A DNA stretch of 64,000 nucleotides from MRBY01 sp943371005 (GCA_943371005.1 CALRTB020000005.1:203006-267005), one strand, 5' to 3'. Positions 8,834-18,605 are shown, counted from the stretch's first letter. The notes: generated from the letters alone by a model not told the origin. Program-made: numbers and translations.

Positions 8834-10348
8834 ATGACCATGGCCCATCAAAAATACATCCTTGCCCTAGACCTTGGTACTACCGGCAATCGTGCCCTTT
8901 TGTTTAATCACAAAGGTGATATTGTTGCCCAAGCCTACAAAGAATTAACCCAATATTATCCCCAACCGGGTTGGGTCGAACATGATGCGGCGGAAATTTG
9001 GAACGACACCAAAGCTGTGATGCAACAGGTGGTGAACAATAGCAGTATTGCCGCCCAAGACATCGCGGCAATCGGCCTCACAGTACAGCGAGAAACCTGC
9101 GTCCTCTGGGATAAAACCACCGGTAAACCCCTCCATAAAGCGATTGTCTGGCAGGATCGGCGCACGGCCCCCCTCTGTCAAACCCTCAATGCAGCAGGAA
9201 AAGCGGCAGAAATTTACGACAAAACAGGCTTGGTGCTGGATGCTTATTTCTCGGCAACGAAACTGAATTGGTTATTAAGCTGGGCCAAGGAAAATAGCGC
9301 CGTTAACCCTAATAATGTCCTTGCTGGAACCATTGATACCTGGGCTTTGTGGAATCTCACAGGGGGTAAAGTCCACGCCACAGACCACAGCAACGCCAGC
9401 CGGACAATGTTACTGAATCTCAATCACAAAGACTGGGATGCTGATTTGTTGGATTTATTCGACATTCCCCGCCAGATGATGCCAACGGTGCAGTCGAGCC
9501 TGGGGGAATTTGGTAAAACTGATCCCAGTTTATTAGGGGCCGCAATTCCAATCACTGCCATCTTTGGGGATCAACAAGCAGCCCTCTATGCCCATGGTTG
9601 CGATCGCCCTGGTTTGTTGAAATGCACCTATGGCACAGGGGCGTTTTTGGTGGCCCACACGGGAGACGAAATTAAGCGCTCCAAACATCAACTCTTAACG
9701 ACCATCGCCTGCACCCAAACCCATAATGATGGTGCAAATCTTGATGTTGGTTATGCCCTCGAAGGGAGTATGTTTACGGCTGGTGCTTGTATTCAATGGT
9801 TGCGCGATGGCTTGCAAATTATTGAAACGGCGGCCGAAACTGATGATCTTGCCCAAGGGGTAAATGATAACGGCGGTGCTTACTTTGTTCCGGCCCTGAG
9901 TGGTTTGGGGGCCCCTCACTGGGACATGAGTGCAAGGGGCGCATTTCTTGGTCTGACCCGGGGCGTCAAAAAAGAACACATGGTGCGGGCTGTCCTGGAG
10001 GCGATCGCCTACCAAGCCAAAGAAGTGGTCGAAGCGATTAACCAAGATTCTGGCACCCCGATCCAAGAATTAAAAGTGGATGGCGGCGCGTGCAATAACG
10101 ATTTTCTGATGCAATTCCAGGCCGATGTGTTGGGGATTCCCGTCGAACGTCCTGCGGTGCTGGATGCCACGGCCCAAGGGGCTGCCTTTGCCGCCGGATT
10201 AGCCGTCGGTTTTTGGGATGACTACCAAACCCTGGTGCAAAACCGCAAAATTGACTATGTCTTCAAACCCAGTGCCAACGCATCCCAAGCCCAAGCCCAT
10301 TTTAAAATCTGGCAAAAAGCCGTAGAGCGAGCAAAAAACTGGGCTTAA
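8834..10348 (+). CDS. glpK: Glycerol kinase
   Basis: 504 residues of the FGGY kinase family. The N-terminal ATP-binding signature is LDLGTTGNRALLF at residues 11-23. GDQQAALYAHGC lies near 250 and SGLGAPHWD near 357. The enzyme phosphorylates glycerol to glycerol-3-phosphate in the cytosol. Glycerol released from glucosylglycerol by the upstream hydrolase would be its substrate, returning carbon to lipid or central metabolism or to GG-phosphate synthesis. There is an 81-bp gap after gghA. A second ATG two codons in (MAHQKY) could be the true start. Confidence 0.93.
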   Translation: MTMAHQKYILALDLGTTGNRALLFNHKGDIVAQAYKELTQYYPQPGWVEHDAAEIWNDTKAVMQQVVNNSSIAAQDIAAIGLTVQRETCVLWDKTTGKPLHKAIVWQDRRTAPLCQTLNAAGKAAEIYDKTGLVLDAYFSATKLNWLLSWAKENSAVNPNNVLAGTIDTWALWNLTGGKVHATDHSNASRTMLLNLNHKDWDADLLDLFDIPRQMMPTVQSSLGEFGKTDPSLLGAAIPITAIFGDQQAALYAHGCDRPGLLKCTYGTGAFLVAHTGDEIKRSKHQLLTTIACTQTHNDGANLDVGYALEGSMFTAGACIQWLRDGLQIIETAAETDDLAQGVNDNGGAYFVPALSGLGAPHWDMSARGAFLGLTRGVKKEHMVRAVLEAIAYQAKEVVEAINQDSGTPIQELKVDGGACNNDFLMQFQADVLGIPVERPAVLDATAQGAAFAAGLAVGFWDDYQTLVQNRKIDYVFKPSANASQAQAHFKIWQKAVERAKNWA

Positions 10349-10446
10349 CCTCCTCTGCCGACAACAAGTCCCCTTTCTGAAGCCGGAGCTTTAGTGAGGA
10401 GATTTAGGGGGATTAACTGTAAACCTATTGAATTAAAAAAGGATTT

Positions 10447-11697
10447 ATGACTGTTTTACCGCTCCATGACCAACATTACTCCCTTGATCATGAAGCCTTT
10501 CTTTCAACGCTCAGCGATACGGAAAATTTACTGATTATTCAAGATCTTGATGGCGTTTGTATGGGGTTAGTTAAAGACCCCCTAACTCGCAAAATTGACC
10601 CTGACTATATCCGCGCCACGCGCAAGTTTAAGGATCATTTTTTCGTCCTCACCAACGGTGAACATGAAGGCCGCAGAGGTGTTAACCGCATCGTAGAACG
10701 GGCATTTCGGAATATTGAGGCCAAAGATGAAACGAGCTATTTACCTGGTTTAGCGGCAGGGGGCGTGCAGTGGCAGACGGATCATGGTCAAATTTCCCAT
10801 CCCGGTGTTAGCCAAGCAGAACTGGATTTCCTTGGGACGGTGCCGGATTTGATTGGTCAATGTTTAGGGCAATTTTTTACTAAATATACTGATATTTTTC
10901 CCGCTGATCTTCAACCTGAGCTAATCCATGCTTCGGTTTTAGATAATCTCGTTTCGCCGACAGCAAATTTAAATGTCCTCGCAGAATATTTGGGCGATCG
11001 CCTAGAGATTTACCAAGATCTCCAGCGCACCATGGAAACCCTAATGAATGATTTGCTTGAAAAAGCCAGTCAACAGGGTTTAGACAATAGTTTTTTCGTA
11101 CACTATGCGCCCAATTTAGGGAGAGATAATGCCGGTAAAGAAATTGTCCGCTTTGCCACGGCCAAAGATTCGGGCACCACAGATTTTCAGTTTATGGTGC
11201 GCGGTGCTGTCAAGGAAGCGGGTGTTTTAGTGCTGCTGAATTATTACTATGCCCAACGCACAGGAAACTATCCCCTCGGCGAAACTTTTAATGCCCGCCA
11301 AGCACCTCAAAATCACGAGGAATTGTTGCAACTTGTGCAAGATAAATTTGATCCGCAATTCATGCCGTTAATCGCTGGTGTTGGCGATACGGTTACAAGT
11401 CATACAGAAGGAAATCAAGTCCGACGGGGCGGGAGCGATCGCCTGTTTCTGCAACTTGTGCAAGACATTGGTAAATGGGCCAATAGTGGCAATCTCGTCG
11501 TTTATATTGACAGCTCCCAAGGGGAACTTAAAAACCGAATTCCTTTAAAACTAGGGACAATCAATGGTCAAACCCAAGTCCTTGAGGGCATCACCGATCC
11601 GGCCGATCCGTTAAAAATTAACGTCGCTTTTCCGGGAGGTTTTGAACAATATACAGCTCTCTTTCAACGGGCTGCCGCAAACCGAACCAGAAGCTAG
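10447..11697 (+). CDS. ggpP: Glucosylglycerol-phosphate phosphatase
   Basis: 416 residues. IIQDLDGVCMGLV near residue 33 is a HAD-type nucleophile motif (D-x-D), followed by VLTNGEHEGRRGV near 70 and VGDTVTSHTEGNQVRRGGSDR near 320. The sequence matches my memory of StpA/GgpP (Synechocystis Slr0746) along its length, for example GVKEAGVLVLLNYYY and FNARQAPQNHEELL. It removes phosphate from GG-phosphate, the last step of glucosylglycerol synthesis and essential for salt tolerance. The partner synthase gene ggpS is not in this window. The gene follows glpK by about 100 bp. Confidence 0.92.
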   Translation: MTVLPLHDQHYSLDHEAFLSTLSDTENLLIIQDLDGVCMGLVKDPLTRKIDPDYIRATRKFKDHFFVLTNGEHEGRRGVNRIVERAFRNIEAKDETSYLPGLAAGGVQWQTDHGQISHPGVSQAELDFLGTVPDLIGQCLGQFFTKYTDIFPADLQPELIHASVLDNLVSPTANLNVLAEYLGDRLEIYQDLQRTMETLMNDLLEKASQQGLDNSFFVHYAPNLGRDNAGKEIVRFATAKDSGTTDFQFMVRGAVKEAGVLVLLNYYYAQRTGNYPLGETFNARQAPQNHEELLQLVQDKFDPQFMPLIAGVGDTVTSHTEGNQVRRGGSDRLFLQLVQDIGKWANSGNLVVYIDSSQGELKNRIPLKLGTINGQTQVLEGITDPADPLKINVAFPGGFEQYTALFQRAAANRTRS

Positions 11698-11766
11698 GTG
11701 GTCAATTTGAGGCTGAAGTAAGCTCACTATAATGGCAGTAGTAGCCCACCGGTGAGAGATAAGGCA

Positions 11767-12351
11767 ATGGACATGACCCTTCCTCTAGTTGAGTTGAACC
11801 TCGAAAACTGCAATTTCAGCGATGAACAATTCTTTCAACTCTGCCAACAAAATAAAAATTTTCGTTTCGAGCGCAACGCCCAAGGAGATTTAGCGATTAT
11901 GTCCCCCACCGGCGGCGAAACCAGCAACCGCAATATTGATTTGTCCTATCAACTGCAGGCTTGGAACCGTCGTACAAAGCTTGGTATTGCCTTTGATTCT
12001 TCCGGAGGGTTTATCCTGCCCAATGGTGCAATGCGATCGCCCGATGCTGCCTGGATTCCCCTCGCCCGTTGGGAGGCCCTCGCCCCAGAAGTAAAAACAA
12101 GATTTCTACCCCTCTGTCCAGATTTTGTTGTCGAGCTATTGTCACCCACGGATTCCCTGCCCCGCACCCAAGCAAAATTACAGGAATTTATCGACAATGG
12201 GTCACGACTGGGCTGGCTGATTAATCGTCAAACTCGGCAAGTTGAAGTGTATCGCATTGGCCAACCCATGGAGATTTTAGAGCAACCTGATTTTCTTGAT
12301 GGTGAAACTGTATTGCCGAATTTTCAATTGGATTTGAGCACCATTTGGTAA
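11767..12351 (+). CDS. Uma2-family (DUF820) protein, copy 1
   Basis: 194 residues from ATG (MDMTLPLV). An upstream GTG adds five, but the paralogue right after it starts at the matching ATG, which settles the choice. It has the Uma2/DUF820 restriction-endonuclease-like fold: APTGGE-like MSPTGGETS near 47, RSPDAAWI near 88, PDFVVELLSPTDSL near 116-129, and LGWLINRQTRQVEVYR. Asp and Glu in PDFVVEL are the expected PD-(D/E)xK metal ligands. Such genes are very abundant in cyanobacteria and their biological role is unsettled. See the tandem-copy finding. Confidence 0.85.
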   Translation: MDMTLPLVELNLENCNFSDEQFFQLCQQNKNFRFERNAQGDLAIMSPTGGETSNRNIDLSYQLQAWNRRTKLGIAFDSSGGFILPNGAMRSPDAAWIPLARWEALAPEVKTRFLPLCPDFVVELLSPTDSLPRTQAKLQEFIDNGSRLGWLINRQTRQVEVYRIGQPMEILEQPDFLDGETVLPNFQLDLSTIW

Positions 12352-12455
12352 GGCGGCTTTATCCATTTAGAAAGCCTAGAAAATAGGAGACTCCCAGGGG
12401 CCATGGGTAAGACAGCTACAATGGTTGTAGCAGCCCACCCATGGAAGCTTAGGCG

Positions 12456-13040
12456 ATGGATATAACCCTTCCTTTAGTTGAGTTAAACCTCGAAAACTGC
12501 AATTTCAGCGACGAACAATTTTTTCAGCTCTGCCAACAAAATAAAAATTTTCGTTTCGAGCGCAACGCCCAAGGAGATTTAGCGATTATGTCCCCCACCG
12601 GCGGCGAAACCAGCGAACGCAATGCCAGTCTAACGGCGCAATTATGGCTCTGGAATCACCAATACAAACTGGGTAAAACATTTGACTCTTCCGGAGGGTT
12701 TATCTTGCCCAATGGTGCGATGCGATCGCCCGATGCTGCCTGGATTCCCCTCGCCCGTTGGGAGGCCCTCGCCCCAGAAGTAAAAACAAGATTTCTACCC
12801 CTCTGTCCAGATTTTGTTGTCGAGCTATTGTCACCCACAGATTCCCTGCCCCGCACCCAAGCAAAATTACAGGAATTTATCGACAATGGGTCACGGCTGG
12901 GCTGGCTGATTAACCGTCAAACTCGGCAGGTTGAAGTGTATCGCAGCGGCCAACCCGTGGAGATTTTAGAGCAACCGGATTTTCTCGATGGTGAAACTGT
13001 ATTGTCGAATTTTCAATTGGATTTGAGCACCATTTGGTAA
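12456..13040 (+). CDS. Uma2-family (DUF820) protein, copy 2
   Basis: 194 residues, a near-identical tandem copy of the preceding gene 104 bp downstream. The first about 57 and last about 105 residues are almost the same as copy 1. Residues about 58-82 differ at roughly half of positions (for example NASLTAQLWLWNHQ in place of NIDLSYQLQAWNRR). The PD-(D/E)xK core PDFVVELLSP is intact, so both copies may be active. The upstream untranslated regions also resemble each other. Role unknown. Confidence 0.85.
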   Translation: MDITLPLVELNLENCNFSDEQFFQLCQQNKNFRFERNAQGDLAIMSPTGGETSERNASLTAQLWLWNHQYKLGKTFDSSGGFILPNGAMRSPDAAWIPLARWEALAPEVKTRFLPLCPDFVVELLSPTDSLPRTQAKLQEFIDNGSRLGWLINRQTRQVEVYRSGQPVEILEQPDFLDGETVLSNFQLDLSTIW

Positions 13041-13060
13041 GTGTTTACTCAGTCTAAAAC

Positions 13061-13915
13061 TTAGTCCAACTGTCGCCCGGTGAGTTCCACGAAAATATCT
13101 TCGAGGTTCGATTCCCGCACCATCATACTGGTTTTGTCCGGCAGGCTATCAAGGTATTGTTCTGCTTCCTGGAGAGTCGGGAAAAATTTGTATTCCCAGC
13201 GATCGCCTTTTTGTTTGACCACTAAACCTTTACCGTGCTTCGCCTGGAGTTCTTCAAGGGTGCCTTCATCAATCAGGCGACCTGCTTCCATGATGCCAAT
13301 GCGATCGCAGAGGGTGGCGGCTTCCTCCATATAGTGGGTCGTCAACAGAATTGTCATGCCGTTTGTGTTGAGCTCACGGATAATTTCCCAGAGACGACGG
13401 CGGGTTTGGGGATCAAGGCCAACAGTCGGTTCATCGAGAAAAAGAATTTTTGGCTCATGCAGCAGAGCGCGGGCAATCTGGACGCGGCGTTTCATGCCCC
13501 CTGACAGGGTTTTGACCAGAACATCACGGCGATCGCTCAGTTCTACATACTCCAAAGACTGGCGAATTAATCGTTGCCGACGGGGATTGGGAATATGGTG
13601 CAGGCGACCATGGAATTCCAAGTTTTCCCACACCGTGAGATCCACATCCACGCTCATCTGTTGCAGCACCACGCCAATGTTGCGTTTGGCATGGGCGCGA
13701 TTTTGCATAACGTCTTCCCCGGCGATGTAGATTTTGCCCCCGGTGGGTTCAGTGAGGGTGATCAGCATCCGGATCGTGGTCGATTTCCCTGCCCCGTTCG
13801 GCCCCAATAGACCGTACATTTCCCCAGCTTGAATCTCAAAGGAAAGCTCATTGACCACCGGGACTTTGCTAAAAATCTTGGTGACTTTATCGAGGGAAAC
13901 CGCCGCAGATGTCAT
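13061..13915 (-). CDS. ABC transporter ATP-binding protein (DrrA/ABC-2 exporter type)
   Basis: 284 residues. Walker A GPNGAGKST is near 39-47, the Q-loop VLQQMSV near 85, the signature LSGGMKRR near 139, Walker B ILFLDEPTVGLD near 158-169 and an H-loop LLTTHYMEEA near 191. The sequence resembles DrrA/CcmA-type ATPases that power ABC-2 exporters for drugs or polysaccharides. No permease lies next to it, so the partner must be elsewhere. It is convergent with the Uma2 pair and divergent from the GDPD gene. Confidence 0.88.
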   Translation of the reverse strand: MTSAAVSLDKVTKIFSKVPVVNELSFEIQAGEMYGLLGPNGAGKSTTIRMLITLTEPTGGKIYIAGEDVMQNRAHAKRNIGVVLQQMSVDVDLTVWENLEFHGRLHHIPNPRRQRLIRQSLEYVELSDRRDVLVKTLSGGMKRRVQIARALLHEPKILFLDEPTVGLDPQTRRRLWEIIRELNTNGMTILLTTHYMEEAATLCDRIGIMEAGRLIDEGTLEELQAKHGKGLVVKQKGDRWEYKFFPTLQEAEQYLDSLPDKTSMMVRESNLEDIFVELTGRQLD

Positions 13916-14012
13916 GGAATTTGTAACTGTTTGTAAAGTTTACTGTTCCCATTATGCCCTGTCGCGCCGTTACTTTTTACCGTGGAAGCAGTGATTAGAG
14001 GATTTTTCCGCG

Positions 14013-14900
14013 ATGCAATCGAGATTTTTTCAGCCGTCCGAACGTCCCCTAATCTTGGGCCATCGGGGGGTTGTGACCGATCACCAAGAAAATACCATGG
14101 CGGGTTTCCAAAAGGCGATCGCCTTAGGTTTAGACGGCGTTGAACTCGATACTTTCCTCACGAAAGATGGCAAATTAGTGGTTTTCCATGACCTTTATAC
14201 CAAGCGGTTAACGGGGGTCACTGGCAAGATTACCGAAATGACCTGGCCAGAGATCCAAACCCTACGCATTAAAGATTCCCTCAAAATCGGTAAACAAACT
14301 TACACCTATCCCCAACGCGAAAAAATTCCTCTCCTCGAAGATGTCCTAAGCGAACTACGGGGCAAGTTGTTGATCAATATCGAGATGAAAGCGCCTCGCC
14401 TCAACCTCCAGCAACGAAAAACAGGCATTGCCGTCGCCCAACTGATCGAAAGAATGGGGCTACAACAAGAAGCATTTGTCACATCCTTTAGTATTTGGGC
14501 TTTGATGTGGCTTAAATTCACCCATCACCCCATTGAAACAGGCATTCTCTACTCACCTTTGGTGACTAAAAATCTGCTTGTTCGCAAATTTACTGAAAGT
14601 CGCATTTTAGAAAAAATTCTCGATGCGAGCTTAGTCAGTCTCAATGTTAATTTGTTTAAAAAACAAACTATTCAGCGACTCCATCAACACCAATTGGCCG
14701 TTGGTGCTTGGACGATTTTTTCACCGCCCCACAAAAGTCAAAACCCCAAAAAGTTGGCCCAAGAATTGGCCCAGGTTGATCGCCTTGTGGAACAAAATAT
14801 TGACTATTTCATTACTGACCACCCCCACTACCTCCAACAGCATCTCCAGCAGCAACCGAAAACAATGGTTCAACTCCTAGATGGTGGGGAAGTATTTTAA
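14013..14900 (+). CDS. Glycerophosphodiester phosphodiesterase family protein
   Basis: 295 residues. The GDPD signature is clear: LILGHRGVVTDHQENTMAGF near 13-32 with catalytic His and Arg, then GVELDTFLTKDGKLVVFHD near 42-61 with the metal-binding Glu, Asp and second His. A later ENIDYFITDHP matches the family's C-terminal strand. These enzymes hydrolyse glycerophosphodiesters to glycerol-3-phosphate and an alcohol. There is no signal peptide, so it should act in the cytosol. The long C-terminal Q-rich tail (QQHLQQQ) is unusual but short. Confidence 0.85.
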   Translation: MQSRFFQPSERPLILGHRGVVTDHQENTMAGFQKAIALGLDGVELDTFLTKDGKLVVFHDLYTKRLTGVTGKITEMTWPEIQTLRIKDSLKIGKQTYTYPQREKIPLLEDVLSELRGKLLINIEMKAPRLNLQQRKTGIAVAQLIERMGLQQEAFVTSFSIWALMWLKFTHHPIETGILYSPLVTKNLLVRKFTESRILEKILDASLVSLNVNLFKKQTIQRLHQHQLAVGAWTIFSPPHKSQNPKKLAQELAQVDRLVEQNIDYFITDHPHYLQQHLQQQPKTMVQLLDGGEVF

Positions 14901-14926
14901 AGATGTCGTAAAGACCAAACTAAGCG

Positions 14927-15373
14927 ATGACTTTTAGTCCTTTTCTTCAGTTAATTATCAAGACACCCCTTGAGCCAGCAGCAGTACGACAAAGATTAGC
15001 CGATGCCATTCAAGATCATACTTTTCGAGGCTCCGTCACCCAAAATACTTTTGAAATCCGACGTGTAATTCATTACACAAATTCTTTTTTGCCGATCATG
15101 AAAGGTAAAATCAAGGCCACAAGGGAAGGAACGGTTATTAAAGTGACAATGGCCCCGCATATTTTAATACTTTGTTTCATGGTTGGCTGGCTGGGTTTTG
15201 CTTCTGTACTACTGGCGATCGCCGCTTTTCATTTCTGGGGATTATCTATTTTTTTAGTTGGCTTCATTCCTGTGGGTGTATTTATTTTTGGTTACGTTCT
15301 GCTCACAGTCGCATTTAAATTTGAGGCCAGTAAATCCATTTTCTGTTTGCGTCAACTATTGGCCACAGCATAG
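14927..15373 (+). CDS. Uncharacterised two-helix membrane protein
   Basis: 148 residues starting 27 bp after the GDPD stop, so probably co-transcribed. Residues 1-75 are soluble and basic. Two hydrophobic segments follow, about residues 79-101 (ILILCFMVGWLGFASVLLAIAAF) and 105-128. Orientation and function are not evident, and I do not recognise a family. Confidence 0.6.
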   Translation: MTFSPFLQLIIKTPLEPAAVRQRLADAIQDHTFRGSVTQNTFEIRRVIHYTNSFLPIMKGKIKATREGTVIKVTMAPHILILCFMVGWLGFASVLLAIAAFHFWGLSIFLVGFIPVGVFIFGYVLLTVAFKFEASKSIFCLRQLLATA

Positions 15374-15449
15374 GTCACCAGCAGACAAACGGAGTGCTCG
15401 CGCCTAAAATAAAAGGCTTACATTTACAAAAAATGATCGCTGGATTGTA

Positions 15450-17066
15450 ATGTCTTCGCCCCTATTCCCCTACCAACCGCAATTTGAAGCCGATGTTGTC
15501 ACCGCTTGGTATGAGGGAATTTGTCCAGCGACGAAACAACTTTACCGCCTACCCCGCACCAAAAATGCCGAGGCGATCGCCCAAGGGTTAATGACAGAGC
15601 TTCGGGAAAATCCAGATTTTAGTTGGGAAGGGAAAATGTATGGGGTGTTGCTAGCAGAAACAGCCACCGGGCAACGGGTATTTCTCAAGGCATTTTCGGG
15701 ACTGCTCAAAGGCCAAAAAGTCCTCCCCGGTTGGGTGCCGCCGATGGCTGGGGGCGATCGCCTGATTTTAGAAGAACAAGAAATCCTCGCCCAGTTACGC
15801 CAGATCCGCCGGAAAATACAACGCCTCGAAACCTTACCAGAGCGGAAAAAATATCAAACTCTCCAGCAACAATGGCAGGCAAAAATCGAGCAGTTCAACG
15901 CAGAACGCCGCCAGAAAAAACAGGCACGCCGTCAAAAACGAGAGGTTTCCCAAGCGAATTTAACTGGGTCTGAATTAGCGCAAGTACTCACCGCTTTAGA
16001 GGAAGAAAGTCGCCAGGAAAGCAACCACAAGCGCGACCTTAAACAGGCAAGAGATCAGGAAATCACCCCTATCGCTGCGATAATTCACCAGGCCGATCAA
16101 GATTTACACAGCCTCCGCCAGCGCCGCAAAACCTTGTCTCGCACCCTCCAAAAACGGATGCACCAGGTCTATCGCCTCAAAAATTTTCAAGGAGAATCCA
16201 AGGCGATCGCCGATCTCTTTCCGAGCGGCCTACCCACCGGCACCGGCGATTGTTGCGCCCCCAAACTTCTCAACTATGCCGCGAAACATGAGCTTAAACC
16301 CCTGGCAATGGCCGAGTTTTGGTGGGGGAAAAACAGCACCGATAAGCGAGCGGGGGAGTTCTATTTAGCCTGCGAAGACCGCTGTCAACCGATCCTCGGC
16401 TTTTTACTATCTGGCTTGGGGGGCAAAACGTTTCAAGATATCATCACAACGCCTGAATTGCCCCTAGAAATTATCTACGAAGACCAAAGTTTAATCGCCA
16501 TCCATAAACCAGCTGGCCTCCCCTCGATTCCAGGGCGCAGTAGCCAGACCTATGACAGCGCTTTTTCCCGGTTACGCCGCGATTATCAGAATATTTTTCT
16601 CGTCCATCGCCTCGATCAAGACACTTCCGGGATTCTTTTGTTTGCGAAAAATGCCACTGCCCAACAGGATCTCCAAACCCAGTTTCGCCGCCGCCAGATC
16701 CACAAAGAATATGAAGCCTTACTAGAGGAAAAAATTCAGCTTTCGGCAGGGATTATTACTCTTCCCATCTGGGCAGATCCTGGCGATCGCCCCCGACAAA
16801 AAGTAGATGCGCAACGGGGCAAACCCAGCGAAACCCATTTCCACAAATTAGATTCCCATCGCCTGAGACTCAAGCCCATCACAGGCCGTACCCACCAACT
16901 CCGGGTCCACTGCGCCCACCCCGACGGATTGAATAACCCCATCCTGGGCGATCGCCTTTACGGCCGTAAGCCAGCCCAACGTTTACACCTCCAGGCCACA
17001 ACCTTGACTTTTGTTCATCCTGAGACTGAAAGCCTGCACACAATCCGGAGAGATCCAGAATTTTAA
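15450..17066 (+). CDS. RluA-family pseudouridine synthase with long N-terminal extension
   Basis: 538 residues, where typical RluA enzymes have about 220-330. The catalytic domain starts near residue 335 (IIYEDQSLIAIHKPAGLPSIPG) and contains FLVHRLDQDTSGILLFAKN near 391, whose first Asp after HRL is the catalytic aspartate, and LKPITGRTHQLRVHCAH near 475. The N-terminal third is rich in Q, K, R and E and is predicted coiled coil (about 100-240). A Cys-rich TGDCCAPKLLNYA lies near 268. It isomerises uridine in rRNA or tRNA; the exact target cannot be read from sequence. Confidence 0.85.
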   Translation: MSSPLFPYQPQFEADVVTAWYEGICPATKQLYRLPRTKNAEAIAQGLMTELRENPDFSWEGKMYGVLLAETATGQRVFLKAFSGLLKGQKVLPGWVPPMAGGDRLILEEQEILAQLRQIRRKIQRLETLPERKKYQTLQQQWQAKIEQFNAERRQKKQARRQKREVSQANLTGSELAQVLTALEEESRQESNHKRDLKQARDQEITPIAAIIHQADQDLHSLRQRRKTLSRTLQKRMHQVYRLKNFQGESKAIADLFPSGLPTGTGDCCAPKLLNYAAKHELKPLAMAEFWWGKNSTDKRAGEFYLACEDRCQPILGFLLSGLGGKTFQDIITTPELPLEIIYEDQSLIAIHKPAGLPSIPGRSSQTYDSAFSRLRRDYQNIFLVHRLDQDTSGILLFAKNATAQQDLQTQFRRRQIHKEYEALLEEKIQLSAGIITLPIWADPGDRPRQKVDAQRGKPSETHFHKLDSHRLRLKPITGRTHQLRVHCAHPDGLNNPILGDRLYGRKPAQRLHLQATTLTFVHPETESLHTIRRDPEF

Positions 17067-17250
17067 CGTTTGTATCGCCAAGATTAGCATTGTTAAATCT
17101 ATCTGGCATACTTTTTAAACTCTTTATATTTTTCTAAAAAATTTAATGAAATAATAAAAGAAGACGAGGGTTGGACAAAAAGCAATACCTTGACGCGCGT
17201 AATTCTAATCATTTCAATGCCATCCTGCCAATGGCAAGCCAAAAGCCAAT

Positions 17251-18387
17251 ATGGCGAGCTTAAGCATTATGATTCAAGACTCTTACCTGAGACATCGGGG
17301 CGATATTTTAATTGTTGACGATGTGCCTGAAAATCTACAACTCCTTTCAGAAATTTTGGTTGAAAAAGGCCATGAAGTGCGACAGGTAATCAATGGAAAA
17401 CAGGCCCTCAAAGCAGTTGCAGCCGACCCCCCTGATTTGATCCTGCTGGATATTAAAATGCCCATCTTGGATGGTTATGGCGTTTGTCAACGGTTAAAGG
17501 CTGACCCAGCCACCGCAAAAATTCCAATTATTTTCATTAGCGCTCTCAATGATGTTTTCGATAAGGTAAAGGCTTTTTCCTTGGGAGGTGTTGACTATAT
17601 TAATAAGCCCTTTGATATGTATGAAGTGCTTATTCGTGTTGAAAATCAACTCAAGATTCTTCGTAATGCCCAGGAGCTTGAAGAAAAAAATAACCAATTA
17701 GCTCAAATCAATCAAGATCTAAAATCCTTTAACTATATGGTTTCCCATGATTTGCGGCGGCCATTAACAAAATTATTAGGGTTTTGTGATTTACTCTTAG
17801 GTGATATTGATACGTTTGATGCAGATACCTTAGAGACGTTAGACATCATTGCAAATTCTGCTAAGGAAATGAATAATATCATTTCTGACTTGATGCGACT
17901 TGCAGAAATCAAAGAAAAAAAGTTAACCCTTGAGATACTTAATTTGAGTGAAATTGCAACAGAAATCATTCAGCAGCTCCAAGATGAAACACCCGATCGG
18001 TCTGTAGAAATTAAAATCGAGCCAGAGATATTGACGATGGGCGATCGCCCGCTGCTCAAGATGGCTTTTGAGAACCTATTTGAAAACGCCTGGAAATATA
18101 CCAGTAAAGTCACAAATCCCCAAATAAAATTTTATAAAATTGATTCTCAAACCTATTGCCTAGAAGATAATGGTGTTGGTTTTAGCGCAGAACATTTAGA
18201 AGAAATCTTCTTGCCATTCAAGCGATTTCACAGCCAAGCTGAATTTGAAGGAACGGGAATTGGTTTAGCGATTGTTAAGCGTATTATTGAAGTGCACCGG
18301 GGAAAAATTTGGGCCGAGCCGCAAGTTAATCAAGGTGCTAAATTTTGTTTTACTTTAGGTCTTGAAATCCCCCCAACAAAGACTTAA
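17251..18387 (+). CDS. Response regulator-histidine kinase hybrid
   Basis: 378 residues. An N-terminal receiver domain, about residues 18-135, has DDVPENL, the phospho-acceptor Asp in LILLDIKMP near 71 and the Lys in YINKPFD near 121. A short coiled linker leads to a HisKA domain with the H-box FNYMVSHDLRRPL near 165, then an HATPase domain with FENLFENAWKYT, EDNGVGF and GTGIGLAIVKRI. There is no membrane segment, so it is cytosolic and must take its signal through the receiver domain. A start at the second ATG (MIQDSY, 17269) is also possible. No partner regulator is adjacent. Confidence 0.88.
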   Translation: MASLSIMIQDSYLRHRGDILIVDDVPENLQLLSEILVEKGHEVRQVINGKQALKAVAADPPDLILLDIKMPILDGYGVCQRLKADPATAKIPIIFISALNDVFDKVKAFSLGGVDYINKPFDMYEVLIRVENQLKILRNAQELEEKNNQLAQINQDLKSFNYMVSHDLRRPLTKLLGFCDLLLGDIDTFDADTLETLDIIANSAKEMNNIISDLMRLAEIKEKKLTLEILNLSEIATEIIQQLQDETPDRSVEIKIEPEILTMGDRPLLKMAFENLFENAWKYTSKVTNPQIKFYKIDSQTYCLEDNGVGFSAEHLEEIFLPFKRFHSQAEFEGTGIGLAIVKRIIEVHRGKIWAEPQVNQGAKFCFTLGLEIPPTKT

Positions 18388-18605
18388 AAAATCACTTTAT
18401 TACTCACAAAAAAATTTTGGAAGATTAGATAATTACAAATCCATAAACTATATCGATTACTTTATAAACTTACTTTAAAATATCCCAGAACATTAATAAT
18501 TAAAGCTTAATCTCATTTAGCCACGGGTTAATTTCACAGTATTTTTTATGGCTTCTCAATTTCTTGCCTACAATGGGGAGAGAGTTACAAATTTTTGAAA
18601 CAGCT

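Noticed and set aside
10358..10430. Possible degenerate copy of the palindromic repeat after glpK
   Set aside because: It has a GAAGCCGGAGCTTTAG-like stretch and AGGGGGATT, but neither stem of modules 1 or 2 can be formed.
13098..13125. GGTTCGATTCCC resembling a tRNA T-arm
   Set aside because: It lies in the 3' coding part of the ABC ATPase gene and no acceptor or anticodon stems can be paired around it.
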